Assembly (NCBI GenBank): GCA_023399215.1 | Contig: JAEWQJ010000004.1 | Location: 61,493 to 125,492, forward strand | From: Methanobacteriota archaeon | GTDB lineage: Archaea > Halobacteriota > Methanosarcinia > Methanosarcinales > Methanosarcinaceae | Length of the DNA stretch: 64,000 bases | Reading direction: 5' to 3' | Shown: positions 17,691 through 26,903 of the stretch, piece by piece | How the letters are laid out: each line of letters opens with the position of its first letter | Position numbering within the stretch: the first letter of the stretch is position 1 | Notes under the pieces: generated by a model | Seen by the model: the letters and a program-made list of their open reading frames with translations, nothing else | What the model was told of the DNA's origin: nothing | The model's database searches: none | Program-made: the position numbers and the translations under genes

Positions 17691-18212
17691 TTAATATTCA
17701 AGCCCTTCCCTTGCCGGGACGTTTTTCTCGAAGGGGTGCTTTATAAGCCTCATCTCCGTTACAAGGTCTGCCCTTTCTATCAGTTTTCCAGGAGCCCTCC
17801 TTCCTGTCAGGACGACTGTTGTTTCTTTCGGTATATCTTCCAGCAGTTTGAGGAGATCTTCAGTTTTCACAATGCCAAAGTGGGCTGCAAGATTTATCTC
17901 GTCCAGTATCAGGAGCCTGGGCTTCCTTTTCAGAGCTTTTTTTGCAAATTCGAGGCCCTTTTCCGCCAGTTCATAATCCTGGGGCATGGGATTCTTGAAA
18001 TCTATGAAATCTTCCCTTCCAAACTGGTGGATCTCGTATTCCGGAGCTAGCCTGTCCTTTATTTTGTACTCCCCTATGTACTTCCTGCCTTTCATAAACT
18101 GAATAATTATTACACTGTACCCGTGGCCTACAGCCCTGAGAGCCAATCCAAAGGCGTTTGTGGTCTTTCCTTCTCCTTCCCCCGTGTAAAGATAAACCAG
18201 GCCTTTAACCAA
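17691..18212 (-). CDS. cobA: Corrinoid adenosyltransferase (CobA/BtuR type)
   Basis: 173 aa, ATG at 18212. The P-loop GEGEGKTTNAFGLALRA is at the N-terminus, then IIQFMKGRKYIGE, a central RLLILDEINLAAHFG Walker B region and VVLTGRRAPGKLIERADLVTEM, the family's C-terminal signature. It transfers the adenosyl group of ATP to cob(I)alamin or cobinamide. That matches an organism whose methylotrophic pathways depend on corrinoids. It is short by about 20 residues at the N-terminus compared with E. coli BtuR, as usual for archaeal forms. Confidence 0.93.
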   Translation of the reverse strand: MVKGLVYLYTGEGEGKTTNAFGLALRAVGHGYSVIIIQFMKGRKYIGEYKIKDRLAPEYEIHQFGREDFIDFKNPMPQDYELAEKGLEFAKKALKRKPRLLILDEINLAAHFGIVKTEDLLKLLEDIPKETTVVLTGRRAPGKLIERADLVTEMRLIKHPFEKNVPAREGLEY

Positions 18213-18539
18213 TTTAACCCCTCAGAAGTGTACTCTCTCCCCAGAAAAAGAGTGTAGTTGCAGGAATATGTTATTTTTGTATTAGGGCTTCCATAACCAG
18301 GGCTTCCATAACCCATAAAAAATTAGTTTTTCTCCGTAAAAGGGCTTTTGGTCGTCCATTATTACATAGTTTGATTCATTTATCCAATTACAGTAACAAT
18401 AAAAATCAATTATAATTTGCTTCTTTCAGAGATGAGTGAAAAAGATGAAGAAAAATGATTTTTGAAAGTACGATTTGGATTATCACTTTTTCATGCAATT
18501 TCTCTAATAAGAAGCAAATTTACTAAAATTTGCGACGGT
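18213..18539. other. Intergenic between cobA-type gene and moaB
   Basis: Contains a 14-bp direct duplication gggcttccataacc (around 18287-18314) and AT-rich sequence probably holding the cobA promoter. No RNA gene or riboswitch fold was recognised; in particular I saw no cobalamin-riboswitch box. Confidence 0.4.
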
Positions 18540-19079
18540 TTATTCCCTCACATGCCTGACAATATGCCCGGCTTCAGGAATTATTATCTCAGAAATTGCC
18601 AGTTTCACAGCATTTGGCGACCCCGGTAGGCAGAACACCGCTTTTCCTTTAATCACGCCTGCTACAGCCCTTGTAAGGATCACCGACGTTCCTATATCTT
18701 CGATGCTTTTGTACCTGAAAAGTTCCCCGAAGCCTGAGATTTCTTTTTCAAAAAGTGGGGTTACAGACTCAATTGTAATGTCTTTTGGTGCAAGCCCTGT
18801 GCCTCCGCTTGTAATTATAATATCTGCGGGGCTGTCAAGAGCAGCAAGAACTGCATCTGTAATTGAGGTTTTTTTGTCGGAAACCAGCCTGTAGAAAGAA
18901 ATTTTATGGCCTGCCGCTTCGAGAAGATCTTTCATATTTTTGCCTGAAAGGTCTTCAGCTTCCTCAGGTGAGGCGGGATTTCCGTATTTTTCATATCTTG
19001 AGGTCGAAATTGTGATTAAGGCAAAAGAAAAGAATTTTTTTGCTTCTTTTTTGTGAATTTCCGGTGTAGATTCTGTCAT
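18540..19079 (-). CDS. moaB: MoaB/Mog family molybdopterin biosynthesis protein
   Basis: 179 aa from ATG 19079, with a GGTGG ribosome site 5 nt upstream; a GTG nine bases earlier falls inside that site and is rejected. The MoCF-binding fold is clear: FALITISTSRYEKYG, ADIIITSGGTGLAPKDITIE (the SGGTG loop), FRYKSIEDIGTSVILTRAVAG, and LPGSPNAVKLAISEIIIPE. It adenylylates molybdopterin during Mo/W cofactor assembly, needed for formylmethanofuran dehydrogenase. Single gene. Confidence 0.93.
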   Translation of the reverse strand: MTESTPEIHKKEAKKFFSFALITISTSRYEKYGNPASPEEAEDLSGKNMKDLLEAAGHKISFYRLVSDKKTSITDAVLAALDSPADIIITSGGTGLAPKDITIESVTPLFEKEISGFGELFRYKSIEDIGTSVILTRAVAGVIKGKAVFCLPGSPNAVKLAISEIIIPEAGHIVRHVRE

Positions 19080-19367
19080 GAAAACCACCTATAGTCACGA
19101 GTCTAAACAATGCAACTAATCAAGGAGATATAAAGTATTTTTTGTTGCAACAATTTAAAGCATGACTATAACAGGGACTTGTAAAATTTTTGGGGGCTGA
19201 ACAACTATATAGGTTCAATTTGGCTGGAGTAAATAATAATTTTCCGAAGACTTTACAGAACCAGAATAGCATTTATATGGAACTGTTTATTCAGTAGCTA
19301 TAAGTTGTTTATTCTTTTAGGTGAAATTTTATTCGGTTGATTTTCTTTTGCTTTTCTCACAGACTTC

Positions 19368-20549
19368 TCACATACTTTTATGATAAGGCTTTTTTTCAAT
19401 CACTTTTTCATATACTTCAAGGGTCTTTTCAGCTATTCTTTTCCAGTTATATTTTTTTTTAAGAACATCATGCCCTTTTTTCCCCATTCTGTTACGGTCA
19501 AGCCCTTCAAGGACGTAATTGAGTCCCCAGGCAATAGAGGAGGGTTCTTTATAAGCAACAACACCTGTCTTGAAGTTCTCCACAAGGGCTACTGCATCGC
19601 TTGCAACTACCGGTTTTTTTGCATCCCAGGCTTCAAGAACAACGATTCCGAAGGGCTCGTTCCGGCTGGGCACGCATACAAGGTCACAGGCATTAAACCA
19701 GTCTATTACAGTGTTATCCGGGGCATATCCAAGGAAATTACACGAGTTTCCAATGCCAAGTTTCTGGGCCTGGTATTCACAATGAGAGCGCATTCCCCCA
19801 TCTCCGATAAGTACAAATCGGGCATCCCTTTTTTTCAGGACTCTTGCCGCAGCTTTGACTAGAAGGTCAGGACCTTTCTGATATGCCATCCTTCCCGTGA
19901 AAAGCACAACTGGAAGGAATGGGTTAATACCATAGTGCTTTTTCACATCTCCGGGGTCAATATTTCTTTTTATCTTTCCCACGTTTATGCCGTTAGGAAT
20001 TTTCCAGATTTTATAATCGGGAATTTTGTAAATTTGCTTAATTTCGTCCTTCAATATTGGCGAGGTCACAATCACGTCAGAGGATTCATACCCTCCGAGC
20101 CACTCTCTATGAGATATTTCATTTGCCTCCCACCAGCCTCCGTAACTGTTTCCGTTACGCCCCCATTCAGTACTGTGGAAGGTCAACACAAATGGTAGCC
20201 CAAACTGGGCTTTTATCCTGCAAAGCACATTTACAGGGTGCCAGTCGTGCCCGTGCAGAATATCAAACTCACCTGCTTTTTCTCTTACATTCAGGAACCG
20301 GCCGTACATAGCATCACACATCCGGTTCATCTGTTCCACTATTCCTCCATTTTGGTCACAGGCAACTCTGTGATAATGGACACTGTTGATCATTTCATCA
20401 TTATCTTCATGGCCTCGCGTAAAGAGATGAACCTCATGTCCCTCTGCTGCAAGCGCCTCGGAGAGTTCGGATACATGGGGAGAAATTCCTCCTATACGTA
20501 TTGAGTATAAACTTTCCCAGGAAAACATCCCTATTCTAATCATTTTCAT
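19368..20549 (-). CDS. Glycosyltransferase, GT4/starch-synthase-like
   Basis: 393 aa from ATG 20549, preceded by GGTGG at 4-5 nt; the longer open frame adds five residues. N-terminal Rossmann fold begins MKMIRIGMFSWESLYSIRIG and continues GGISPHVSELSEALAAEGHEV, like the KxGGL motif of starch/glycogen synthases. The nucleotide-sugar domain has VVLFTGRMAYQKGPDLLVKAA and NEPFGIVVLEAWDAKKPVVAS (E-x7-E). DILHGHDWHPVNVL is the acceptor-side motif. It may act in glycogen or surface glycan synthesis; the sequence alone does not decide. Confidence 0.9.
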   Translation of the reverse strand: MKMIRIGMFSWESLYSIRIGGISPHVSELSEALAAEGHEVHLFTRGHEDNDEMINSVHYHRVACDQNGGIVEQMNRMCDAMYGRFLNVREKAGEFDILHGHDWHPVNVLCRIKAQFGLPFVLTFHSTEWGRNGNSYGGWWEANEISHREWLGGYESSDVIVTSPILKDEIKQIYKIPDYKIWKIPNGINVGKIKRNIDPGDVKKHYGINPFLPVVLFTGRMAYQKGPDLLVKAAARVLKKRDARFVLIGDGGMRSHCEYQAQKLGIGNSCNFLGYAPDNTVIDWFNACDLVCVPSRNEPFGIVVLEAWDAKKPVVASDAVALVENFKTGVVAYKEPSSIAWGLNYVLEGLDRNRMGKKGHDVLKKKYNWKRIAEKTLEVYEKVIEKKPYHKSM

Positions 20550-20785
20550 AGACCCACCACTCATTTTTGAAAAATTCAGGAAATAAGTATCAAAGAGTTC
20601 AGGCTTTCCATTGCCTGTTGTATGTTAATTATATAGTTTAAAATTTATAATATTTTCTATAAAAATATATAGGGGCTTTGAGTCAAGGTTATAGGGTTCT
20701 GCTCTCCAGTACCCTGCTTACTAGTGCCCTGCTTACTCACACTTGCTTGCCTATATTTTAATAATTTATCAGCTAATGCTCAGGT

Positions 20786-21907
20786 ATGTTAACACTTGCA
20801 GTGGATGTAGGAACAGGTACGCAGGATATTCTACTCTTCAATTCAGAAAAAGAAGTGGAAAACAGCCTGCTTATGGTCATGCCCGCTCCCACTCAGATAA
20901 TTGCGAAAAAGGTACGGAAAGCAACCAAAAAGGGAAAAACAATAGTATTTACCGGAAACATAATGGGAGGAGGCCCTTCAACATTTGCCATCAGGTCTCA
21001 TCTAAAGGCAGGTTTTCCGGTGTATGCTACTGAAAAGGCTGCTCTGACCATCAATGATAACATTGAAAAAGTGAAGGCTTTCGGGATTCAAATCGTCTCC
21101 GAAACCGAAGCAAAAAAACTTGCATCCGAAGAGAATGCACAGGAAATTGTCATGCAGGATTTCGATCCGGTATCGACTTCGACTGCGCTTTCGGCGTTTG
21201 AGGTTCAGATGCCGACAAATTTTGCTGTGGCAGTACAGGACCATGGAAATGCCCCTGAGAAGAGCAACAGGATCTACCGCTTTGAACTGCTTCGAGAACT
21301 CATTGATAAGGGAGGAAAACTTGAAAACTTTGTGTACAGGCCCGAGGAAATTCCTGAGGCTTTTACCCGAATGAAAGCTCAGGCAGATTCTCTTCTCAAA
21401 GCTGCAGGAAACAAGAAGACCAGAGCAGTTTTCATGGATACTGGGCCAGCAGCCATCTTTGGAGCGCTTACCGATCCTGCAGCTATACAGCCGTCTGTTG
21501 TGGTTAATATTGGGAACGGGCATACTCTGGGAGCACTTGTGAATGAAAACAGAATCACGGCAGTTTTTGAGCATCACACTTACCTCATGAACCCCGAAAA
21601 ACTTCAGGATTACGTTATAAAGCTTGCCGACGGAGAGCTTGCTTTTGAAGACGTTTTCGAAGACGGAGGGCACGGTGCATACATAAAGGAAGCTCTGGGA
21701 TTTGAGCAGGTTAGATCTATATTAGTTACTGGCCCAAAAAGAGAAATTCTTGAAAAGCTTTCTGAATCCGAAATCAGAAAGGAGATTTCAAATAAACTGC
21801 ATTTTGCCGCTCCTTTCGGGAGCATGATGCTTTCAGGCTGTTTTGGGCTACTTGCAGGATTTCTGGAGAAGTACCCTGAACCATCAATAAACCTTATAAA
21901 CCACTAA
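20786..21907 (+). CDS. DUF1786 family protein (ASKHA-like fold)
   Basis: 373 aa, ATG at 20786. It opens with LAVDVGTGTQDILLFNSE, a phosphate-1-like loop typical of the actin/Hsp70/sugar-kinase superfamily, and later has PSVVVNIGNGHTLGALVNENRITAVFEHHT, a phosphate-2-like element. The C-terminus is AAPFGSMMLSGCFGLLAGF. These proteins are sometimes labelled as pyruvate formate-lyase activating enzyme, a name I would not trust. Function unknown; single gene. Confidence 0.88.
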   Translation: MLTLAVDVGTGTQDILLFNSEKEVENSLLMVMPAPTQIIAKKVRKATKKGKTIVFTGNIMGGGPSTFAIRSHLKAGFPVYATEKAALTINDNIEKVKAFGIQIVSETEAKKLASEENAQEIVMQDFDPVSTSTALSAFEVQMPTNFAVAVQDHGNAPEKSNRIYRFELLRELIDKGGKLENFVYRPEEIPEAFTRMKAQADSLLKAAGNKKTRAVFMDTGPAAIFGALTDPAAIQPSVVVNIGNGHTLGALVNENRITAVFEHHTYLMNPEKLQDYVIKLADGELAFEDVFEDGGHGAYIKEALGFEQVRSILVTGPKREILEKLSESEIRKEISNKLHFAAPFGSMMLSGCFGLLAGFLEKYPEPSINLINH

Positions 21908-22433
21908 GTACTTAGGGAGTAAGTTGCTTAAGCCCAGAATATACAAATTTTCAGGGGTTATAAAAACTTAATCCGAATTCCTATCAGGGAGCCGGAAAAA
22001 TACAGTAGCTGCCTGCTGAAGTCCACCAGGGTAGGTTTACAGATAAATGTAAATACAGGCAGGTATCTCTATATGCACATATCTCATACTGAATCGTTTG
22101 CTAGATGGTTTTTCACAAACTTAATGCAAACATTTATATGCGGAAAGGAACCGGAAAGGAAGTCCGTTACAACAAATTTTAGCGAAATTAAATTAAGCTG
22201 AATTAAGTTAAATCAAGATAAACTAAATAAAATTAAGCTAAACTAAATTAAATTAAGCTAAATTAAGTTAAATTAAGCAAAAATAACTTAAATTAAGTTA
22301 AATTAAGCTAAACTAAGTTAATTAAGCTAATTAATCTAAGCTACGTAAAGCTAAATTAAACTAAGCTACGTAAAGCTAAATTAAACTAAGCTAAATTAAA
22401 TTAAACTCATTACCTTTCAGGAGAATCAAGCTT
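21908..22433. promoter_or_regulatory. Promoter and long repetitive leader of the L10e gene
   Basis: A good TATA box, catttatatg, lies at 22131-22140. From about 22181 to 22407 the sequence is almost entirely imperfect repeats of taaattaagctaaactaaat-type 10-11 bp units. If transcription starts after that TATA box, the ribosomal protein mRNA carries a leader near 270 nt made of this AT-only array. The part before 22131 shows no gene. Confidence 0.6.
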
Positions 22434-22955
22434 ATGGTACGAAAGCCAGGAAGTATGTATAGAAACGTAAGACAGCGCTCATTTACCAGAAGAAAATACA
22501 TGGGCGGTGTTCCAGGCAGCCAGGTTATTCACTATGACATGGGAGACAAGTCAAACACCTCCTTCCCGATTAAAGTCTCCCTACTTGTAGAAGAAAAATG
22601 TCAGATAAGACACACTGCTCTTGAAGCAGCCCGTATTACAGCAAACAGGCACCTGATGGAAGATGCCGGAAAGGTGGGCTATTACATGAAGCTCCGTGTC
22701 TATCCCCACGAAGTCCTCAGGGAAAACAAGCAGGCAACTGGCGCGGGTGCTGACCGTGTGTCCAGTGGAATGCGCAGGGCTTTTGGGAAGAATGTAGGTA
22801 CTGCAGCAAGGGTAAACCCATTCCAGAAGATCTTCACAGTGGCTGTTGATAAGCAAAACTTTGTAGCCGCAAAGAAAGCTCTCTGGCATGCAGGACAGAA
22901 GCTGCCAACCCCCTGTAGAATCGTTATCGACGAAGGGGCAGAACTGGTACAGTAA
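22434..22955 (+). CDS. rpl10e: Large ribosomal subunit protein L10e (uL16)
   Basis: 173 aa, ATG at 22434 after TTTCAGGAGAATCAAGCTT. The sequence is diagnostic: VRKPGSMYRNVRQRSFTRRKYMGGVPG at the start, HTALEAARITANRHL, MKLRVYPHEVLRENKQATGAGADRVSSGMRRAFGK in the centre and FVAAKKALWHAGQKLPTPCRI at the end. It is the archaeal/eukaryotic homologue of bacterial L16 at the A-site/P-site region of 23S rRNA. It is followed after 35 nt by aIF2-beta on the same strand, so both are likely co-transcribed behind the repetitive leader. Confidence 0.98.
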   Translation: MVRKPGSMYRNVRQRSFTRRKYMGGVPGSQVIHYDMGDKSNTSFPIKVSLLVEEKCQIRHTALEAARITANRHLMEDAGKVGYYMKLRVYPHEVLRENKQATGAGADRVSSGMRRAFGKNVGTAARVNPFQKIFTVAVDKQNFVAAKKALWHAGQKLPTPCRIVIDEGAELVQ

Positions 22956-22990
22956 CCAGTTAAACTGTTAATATCAAAAGGAGCAATAAC

Positions 22991-23599
22991 ATGTACGATT
23001 ACGAAGAGCTTTTGAACCGTGCAATGGCAAAAATGCCTGATACCGAAACTACTGATGCTCGATTCGTAATCCCTGAGCCCAGAATCTTTTCCGAAGGAAA
23101 GACTACAATTCTTGATAACTTCGGAAATATTGCAGATATCCTTAACCGGGACCCTGACCACCTGATGAAATATCTCACCAGGGAACTTGGGACTGCAGGG
23201 AAAATAGAAGGCACACGTGCAGTCTTCCAGGGAAGATTTACGAGAGCCCAGATTTCTGATAACATTCAGGCTTATGTGGACGAATACGTTATGTGTTCGG
23301 AATGCGGACGCCCGGACACCCAGCTTGTTAAGGTGGACAGGGTACTTGTCCTGAGATGTTCTGCTTGCGGTGCTCACAGGCCTGTCAAGAAGAGAAAGGT
23401 AAGCAATGTAGTTGTCAGGGATGCCATCGAAGAAGGCGGAACCTATGAGCTCCGGATCGATGCAGTCGGGTCCAAAGGTGACGGAATTGCAAAGATAGAC
23501 AAGTATACGGTTTTCGTGCCCGGAGCCTCAAAAGGCGACGTGGTCAAAGTAAAAATAAAGAAAATCAGCGGAAACCTCGCCTTTTCAGAAAGGGTCTGA
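22991..23599 (+). CDS. Translation initiation factor aIF2 beta with C-terminal TRAM domain
   Basis: 202 aa, ATG at 22991 with AAAAGGAGC upstream. Residues 1-135 are aIF2-beta: YDYEELLNRAMAKMP, the central alpha/beta core RDPDHLMKYLTRELGTAGKI and the zinc ribbon CSECGRPDTQL...CSACGAHRPV. From residue about 140 a TRAM domain follows (EGGTYELRIDAVGSKGDGIAKIDKYTVFVPGASKGDVVKVKIKKI). aIF2 delivers initiator tRNA to the small subunit; the TRAM add-on is an RNA-binding OB fold not present in most aIF2-beta proteins. Confidence 0.95.
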   Translation: MYDYEELLNRAMAKMPDTETTDARFVIPEPRIFSEGKTTILDNFGNIADILNRDPDHLMKYLTRELGTAGKIEGTRAVFQGRFTRAQISDNIQAYVDEYVMCSECGRPDTQLVKVDRVLVLRCSACGAHRPVKKRKVSNVVVRDAIEEGGTYELRIDAVGSKGDGIAKIDKYTVFVPGASKGDVVKVKIKKISGNLAFSERV

Positions 23600-23950
23600 G
23601 GTTTAAGCTTATTTTATATTTTTTAAAATAGCTCAGGCCGATTACTTCCATTTTCGTGTCCGAGCAGCCTAAATTTTTCTTTTAGATTTGAGCTTGCACT
23701 CCAGCGTTAAGCCTCCGGAAAATATAGGGATGACTTATTTTTTGGTCAAGCCTTTTTTTCAAAAGGGTTGTTTTCAAAAAAGGCTGTTTTCAAAAAAACT
23801 GTTTTAAGAAGGACTGTTTTCAAAAGGATTGTTTTAAAAAAGGCTGTTTTAAACAGGATTGTTTTCAAAAGGGTTTTTTTAAAAAGAATTGTTTTCAAAA
23901 GGGTTGATTATAAATATCCAGCAGGCAAATCAGGAACTTGTGAAGAAAGA
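23600..23950. repeat. Hairpin and degenerate tandem repeats between aIF2-beta and the radical-SAM-like gene
   Basis: An AT-rich dyad (aagcttattttatattttttaaaatagct, about 23605-23632) could terminate the rpl10e-aIF2-beta transcript. From about 23757 to 23905 there are imperfect repeats of ttttcaaaaaggctg / ttttaaaaaggattg units, which keep an artificial Lys/Val/Phe-rich frame open into the next gene. Confidence 0.55.
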
Positions 23951-25177
23951 ATGACTTCTGAAAAAAAGGGCACACCGGAAGTTTCATTGAGAGATATTCA
24001 AGCAGAGGAAAAAAATATAGAAATTTTCTCAATGCCCGGGCTGTCAGTAAACCTCAGGCACGCCGGAGATGTTCTGGAGCTTACGGCAAACGGGACCCTG
24101 AAAGTAGCTTTCAACCCTATCCTGAAAAAGATGAATTCCCGCCTGAAAGAGGAAAAGTTAGCACTCGTAGAGGAGGACAGGGTTATCGCCTCAGCCTGGC
24201 TCCCTCCAATTCCAAGTCCGGCCTTCAAGCGCCTTATTTTTGCAGAAATACAGATAGCTCTCGGAAAATACATTCCTGAAACCGTATCCATTGAACTTAC
24301 CAACCAGAGCAGTTCGAGATATCCACCAGGAACGGTTGCAGATGAGCTGGACACCGGTACTGTAAAAAGAATAATCGATGAAGCCCTTGAATCCGGCACT
24401 TTCATTATCACATTTACTGAAAATGATCCTCTACTGAGGGAAGAGGTTTTTGAGCTGATAAGGTATGTGGACAAGAAGCGGGCTATAGTAAACTGTTCCA
24501 CCTGGGGTACAGATTTTTCAGCAGAAAAAGCTTCCCGCCTGAAAGACGCAGGGCTCCATTCTCTCATGGTAGGGATTTACTCAACTGATCCTGAAAAACA
24601 CGACGCTGCCCGAAATTCCAGTGGAGCATATGAAAGAGCGGTTTCTGCCATAAAACTGGCACTTGAAGCCGGGCTCGTGGTTGTAATGACAACACACGCA
24701 TCTCCCTCAAATATACAGGAACTGCCTGCGCTCTATAACCTTGCATGGGAACTTGGAGTCCATGAATTTTCAGTATGGGAGGCAATGCCAAAAACCAGGG
24801 ATGAGCCTGTAATCACTGACGAAGATAGAAAAAGCATCCTTGAGATGTACCACAGGATAAATTCCAGCCCAGCCGGCCCGCGGATGTTTGCAAATACTTA
24901 TTTTGAAGGTCAGATGCTCGGCGCAATGGAAGGCAGGCGCTGGATGCATATAACGACAGATGGAGATGTAAAAGCCGGTCCTTATCCGCCTTTCAGTTTT
25001 GGGAATATAAAAGAGGAGTCTTTAAAAGAAGCCTGGCAGAAAATAAGGAGCTATTCCTATTTCCAGAAGCAGAAAAACCTGGCCCCAATGCACGACCCGG
25101 AATTTCTTGAGTTTGTTGACAGGATTCCGGCAGGAGCAAAACTGCCATATCCTTTTGAAAAGGTTTGCGAAAAGTAA
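23951..25177 (+). CDS. Radical-SAM/SPASM-like protein lacking the Fe-S cysteines
   Basis: 408 aa from ATG 23951; a longer open frame from 23768 is repeat-encoded and rejected. The TIM-barrel layout of radical SAM proteins is recognisable: VSIELTNQSSSRYPPGTV at residues about 112-128 where LTNxCNxxCxxC is expected, then GTFIITFTENDPLLREEVFELI, AGLHSLMVGIYSTDPEKHDAARN and FSVWEAMPK. The C-terminal ITTDGDVKAGPYPPFSFGNI matches SPASM domains but also lacks Cys. Only three Cys exist and none forms CxxxCxxC, so radical chemistry of the usual kind is not expected. Reading frame is intact over 400 codons, suggesting a retained non-radical role. Confidence 0.75.
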   Translation: MTSEKKGTPEVSLRDIQAEEKNIEIFSMPGLSVNLRHAGDVLELTANGTLKVAFNPILKKMNSRLKEEKLALVEEDRVIASAWLPPIPSPAFKRLIFAEIQIALGKYIPETVSIELTNQSSSRYPPGTVADELDTGTVKRIIDEALESGTFIITFTENDPLLREEVFELIRYVDKKRAIVNCSTWGTDFSAEKASRLKDAGLHSLMVGIYSTDPEKHDAARNSSGAYERAVSAIKLALEAGLVVVMTTHASPSNIQELPALYNLAWELGVHEFSVWEAMPKTRDEPVITDEDRKSILEMYHRINSSPAGPRMFANTYFEGQMLGAMEGRRWMHITTDGDVKAGPYPPFSFGNIKEESLKEAWQKIRSYSYFQKQKNLAPMHDPEFLEFVDRIPAGAKLPYPFEKVCEK

Positions 25178-25481
25178 AAAGGAATAAGTTGTAGGATGTC
25201 CTTTACAGTATTTTTCTCTAGAGTCTCTCTGGTACATTTATATTTTTTATAACCTGCGTTTAGTCGGGATATGGCAAACCAGGAGAATTAAAAACCTCGT
25301 ACCTCTAGAAAGTCGGTATGAGTCTGGGACTGTCTTCCCGAAGATAAACATTTACATATTAGCACGTATTTTTAAAGAGCAGTTTAGCTGGAACTGCATT
25401 AATATCTTTAATAATTTTCAGCAAGAGAAAGCTGCCTGCCTGAGGCATTTCCCAGAAAATCGGCAGCCAACGAGGGACTTT
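25178..25481. other. Intergenic upstream of trpS
   Basis: Roughly 300 nt that should hold the trpS promoter and leader. A short dyad (gctgcctgcctgaggca, around 25430) is visible. No tRNA or small ORF recognised. Confidence 0.4.
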
Positions 25482-26903
25482 ATGACTAATAAACTTGACC
25501 CATGGAGTTCAAGCGAGATTAATGACTATTCTAAGTTATTCGAAGAATTCGGGATTTCTCCATTTGATAATGTGCTTCCTGAAATCCCCTCCCCGCATAT
25601 GTATATGCGGAGAAGAGTTATCTTCGGGCACCGTGATTACGAACAGATTGCCGATGCTATGAGGACAGGTGCCCCTTTTTCAGTTATGGACGGTTTTATG
25701 CCTTCAGGGAAGGTTCACCTCGGGCACAAGATGGTTATGGACCAGATAATCTGGCACCAGAAAATGGGAGCTTCAGCTTTTGTCGGGATTGCAGATAGAG
25801 AGGCTTTCTCAGTACGTGGTTTTTCCTGGCAGAAGTGCAGGGAAATCGGGGTCGAAGAATACATATTGAGCCTTATCGCTCTCGGGTTTAAGCCCGATGG
25901 CCTTATTTACTTCCAGTCAGGCTGTGAAAGCGTCAAGGACCTGGCATTTGAACTTGGGGTCAAGGTCAATTTCTCGGAACTGAGTGCAATCTATGGTTTT
26001 TCAGGAGAGACAAATCTATCCCATATGATCAGTGTAGCAACCCAGGCTGCCGATATTCTCCAGCCTCAGCTTGAAGAGTTTGGGGGACCAAAGCCGGTAG
26101 TGGTGCCTGTGGGACCTGACCAGGACCCCCACCTCCGACTTACAAGAGGGCTTGCAAGCAAGATGAGCATGTTCAGAGTAGAGGGAAGAGAAAACGCAAA
26201 TGGAGGAAAATACCTGAGTGTGCGCGGTAAAGGAGCTCCAAAAGAAGCCTTAAAGGAACTTAAAAAACGCATTCCAGGAAAGATAAAACTCTATGAAGAG
26301 CACCTGGACATACTTCAAACTCCTGACTATCCGTTCCTGGAAAGATTTGTTTCACAAATAAACCAGCCTGAGAAAAAGAGATACTTCACAGCCGAGCTTA
26401 AAGATGTCTCGAAATCCGCCAGTGAAATGAAACTCACTCGAAAAATACTGGACGAGATTGTAGCTGAAGTAGCCGCTGAATTCGAAGGCTATGCTTTCAT
26501 TCCTCCTGCATCTACCTATCACCGCTTTATGAGTGGGCTGCAGGGAGGAAAGATGTCGAGCAGTGTCCCTGACAGTTATATTGCTCTGACTGACGACCCG
26601 AAAGAAGGTGCAAAAAAGGTAAAGAGGGCAAAGACCGGCGGCTGTGTAACCCTGGAAGAACAGAAAAAACTTGGTGGAAAACCTGATGAATGTTCAGTCT
26701 TCGAACTGATGCTCTTCCACCTGCTTGGAGACGATGAGGAATTATTGGAAATCAGGCAGGAATGCGTCTCAGGAACCAGGATGTGCGGCTCATGCAAGCA
26801 GCTTGCGGCAGAGAAGATGTACGAGTTCCTCAAGGACCATCAGGAGAAACGGGAACTTGCAAGGGAACACCTCGATGAGTACAAAATAATTTACAAAAAG
26901 TAA
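25482..26903 (+). CDS. trpS: Tryptophanyl-tRNA synthetase (archaeal type)
   Basis: 473 aa, ATG at 25482 behind GAGGGACTTT. Class I signatures: DGFMPSGKVHLGHKMVMDQI (HIGH equivalent) at about residues 65-85 and LQGGKMSSSVPDSYIAL (KMSKS equivalent) at about 350. The archaeal/eukaryotic RRRVIFGHRDYEQI stretch and a QAADILQPQ motif are present. A C-terminal Cys pair (CVSGTRMCGSCKQLAAEKM) may bind zinc. The enzyme charges tRNA-Trp. It is followed by pheS on the same strand after 150 nt. Confidence 0.97.
   Translation: MTNKLDPWSSSEINDYSKLFEEFGISPFDNVLPEIPSPHMYMRRRVIFGHRDYEQIADAMRTGAPFSVMDGFMPSGKVHLGHKMVMDQIIWHQKMGASAFVGIADREAFSVRGFSWQKCREIGVEEYILSLIALGFKPDGLIYFQSGCESVKDLAFELGVKVNFSELSAIYGFSGETNLSHMISVATQAADILQPQLEEFGGPKPVVVPVGPDQDPHLRLTRGLASKMSMFRVEGRENANGGKYLSVRGKGAPKEALKELKKRIPGKIKLYEEHLDILQTPDYPFLERFVSQINQPEKKRYFTAELKDVSKSASEMKLTRKILDEIVAEVAAEFEGYAFIPPASTYHRFMSGLQGGKMSSSVPDSYIALTDDPKEGAKKVKRAKTGGCVTLEEQKKLGGKPDECSVFELMLFHLLGDDEELLEIRQECVSGTRMCGSCKQLAAEKMYEFLKDHQEKRELAREHLDEYKIIYKK

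Noticed and set aside
18213..18539. Possible cobalamin riboswitch upstream of the corrinoid adenosyltransferase gene
   Set aside because: No B12-box-like sequence or extended fold recognised, and such riboswitches are not expected in archaea.
23768..23950. N-terminal extension of the radical-SAM-like ORF
   Set aside because: Encoded by degenerate TTTTCAAAAAGG-type repeats giving a Lys/Val/Phe string; the ATG at 23951 fits the folded protein.
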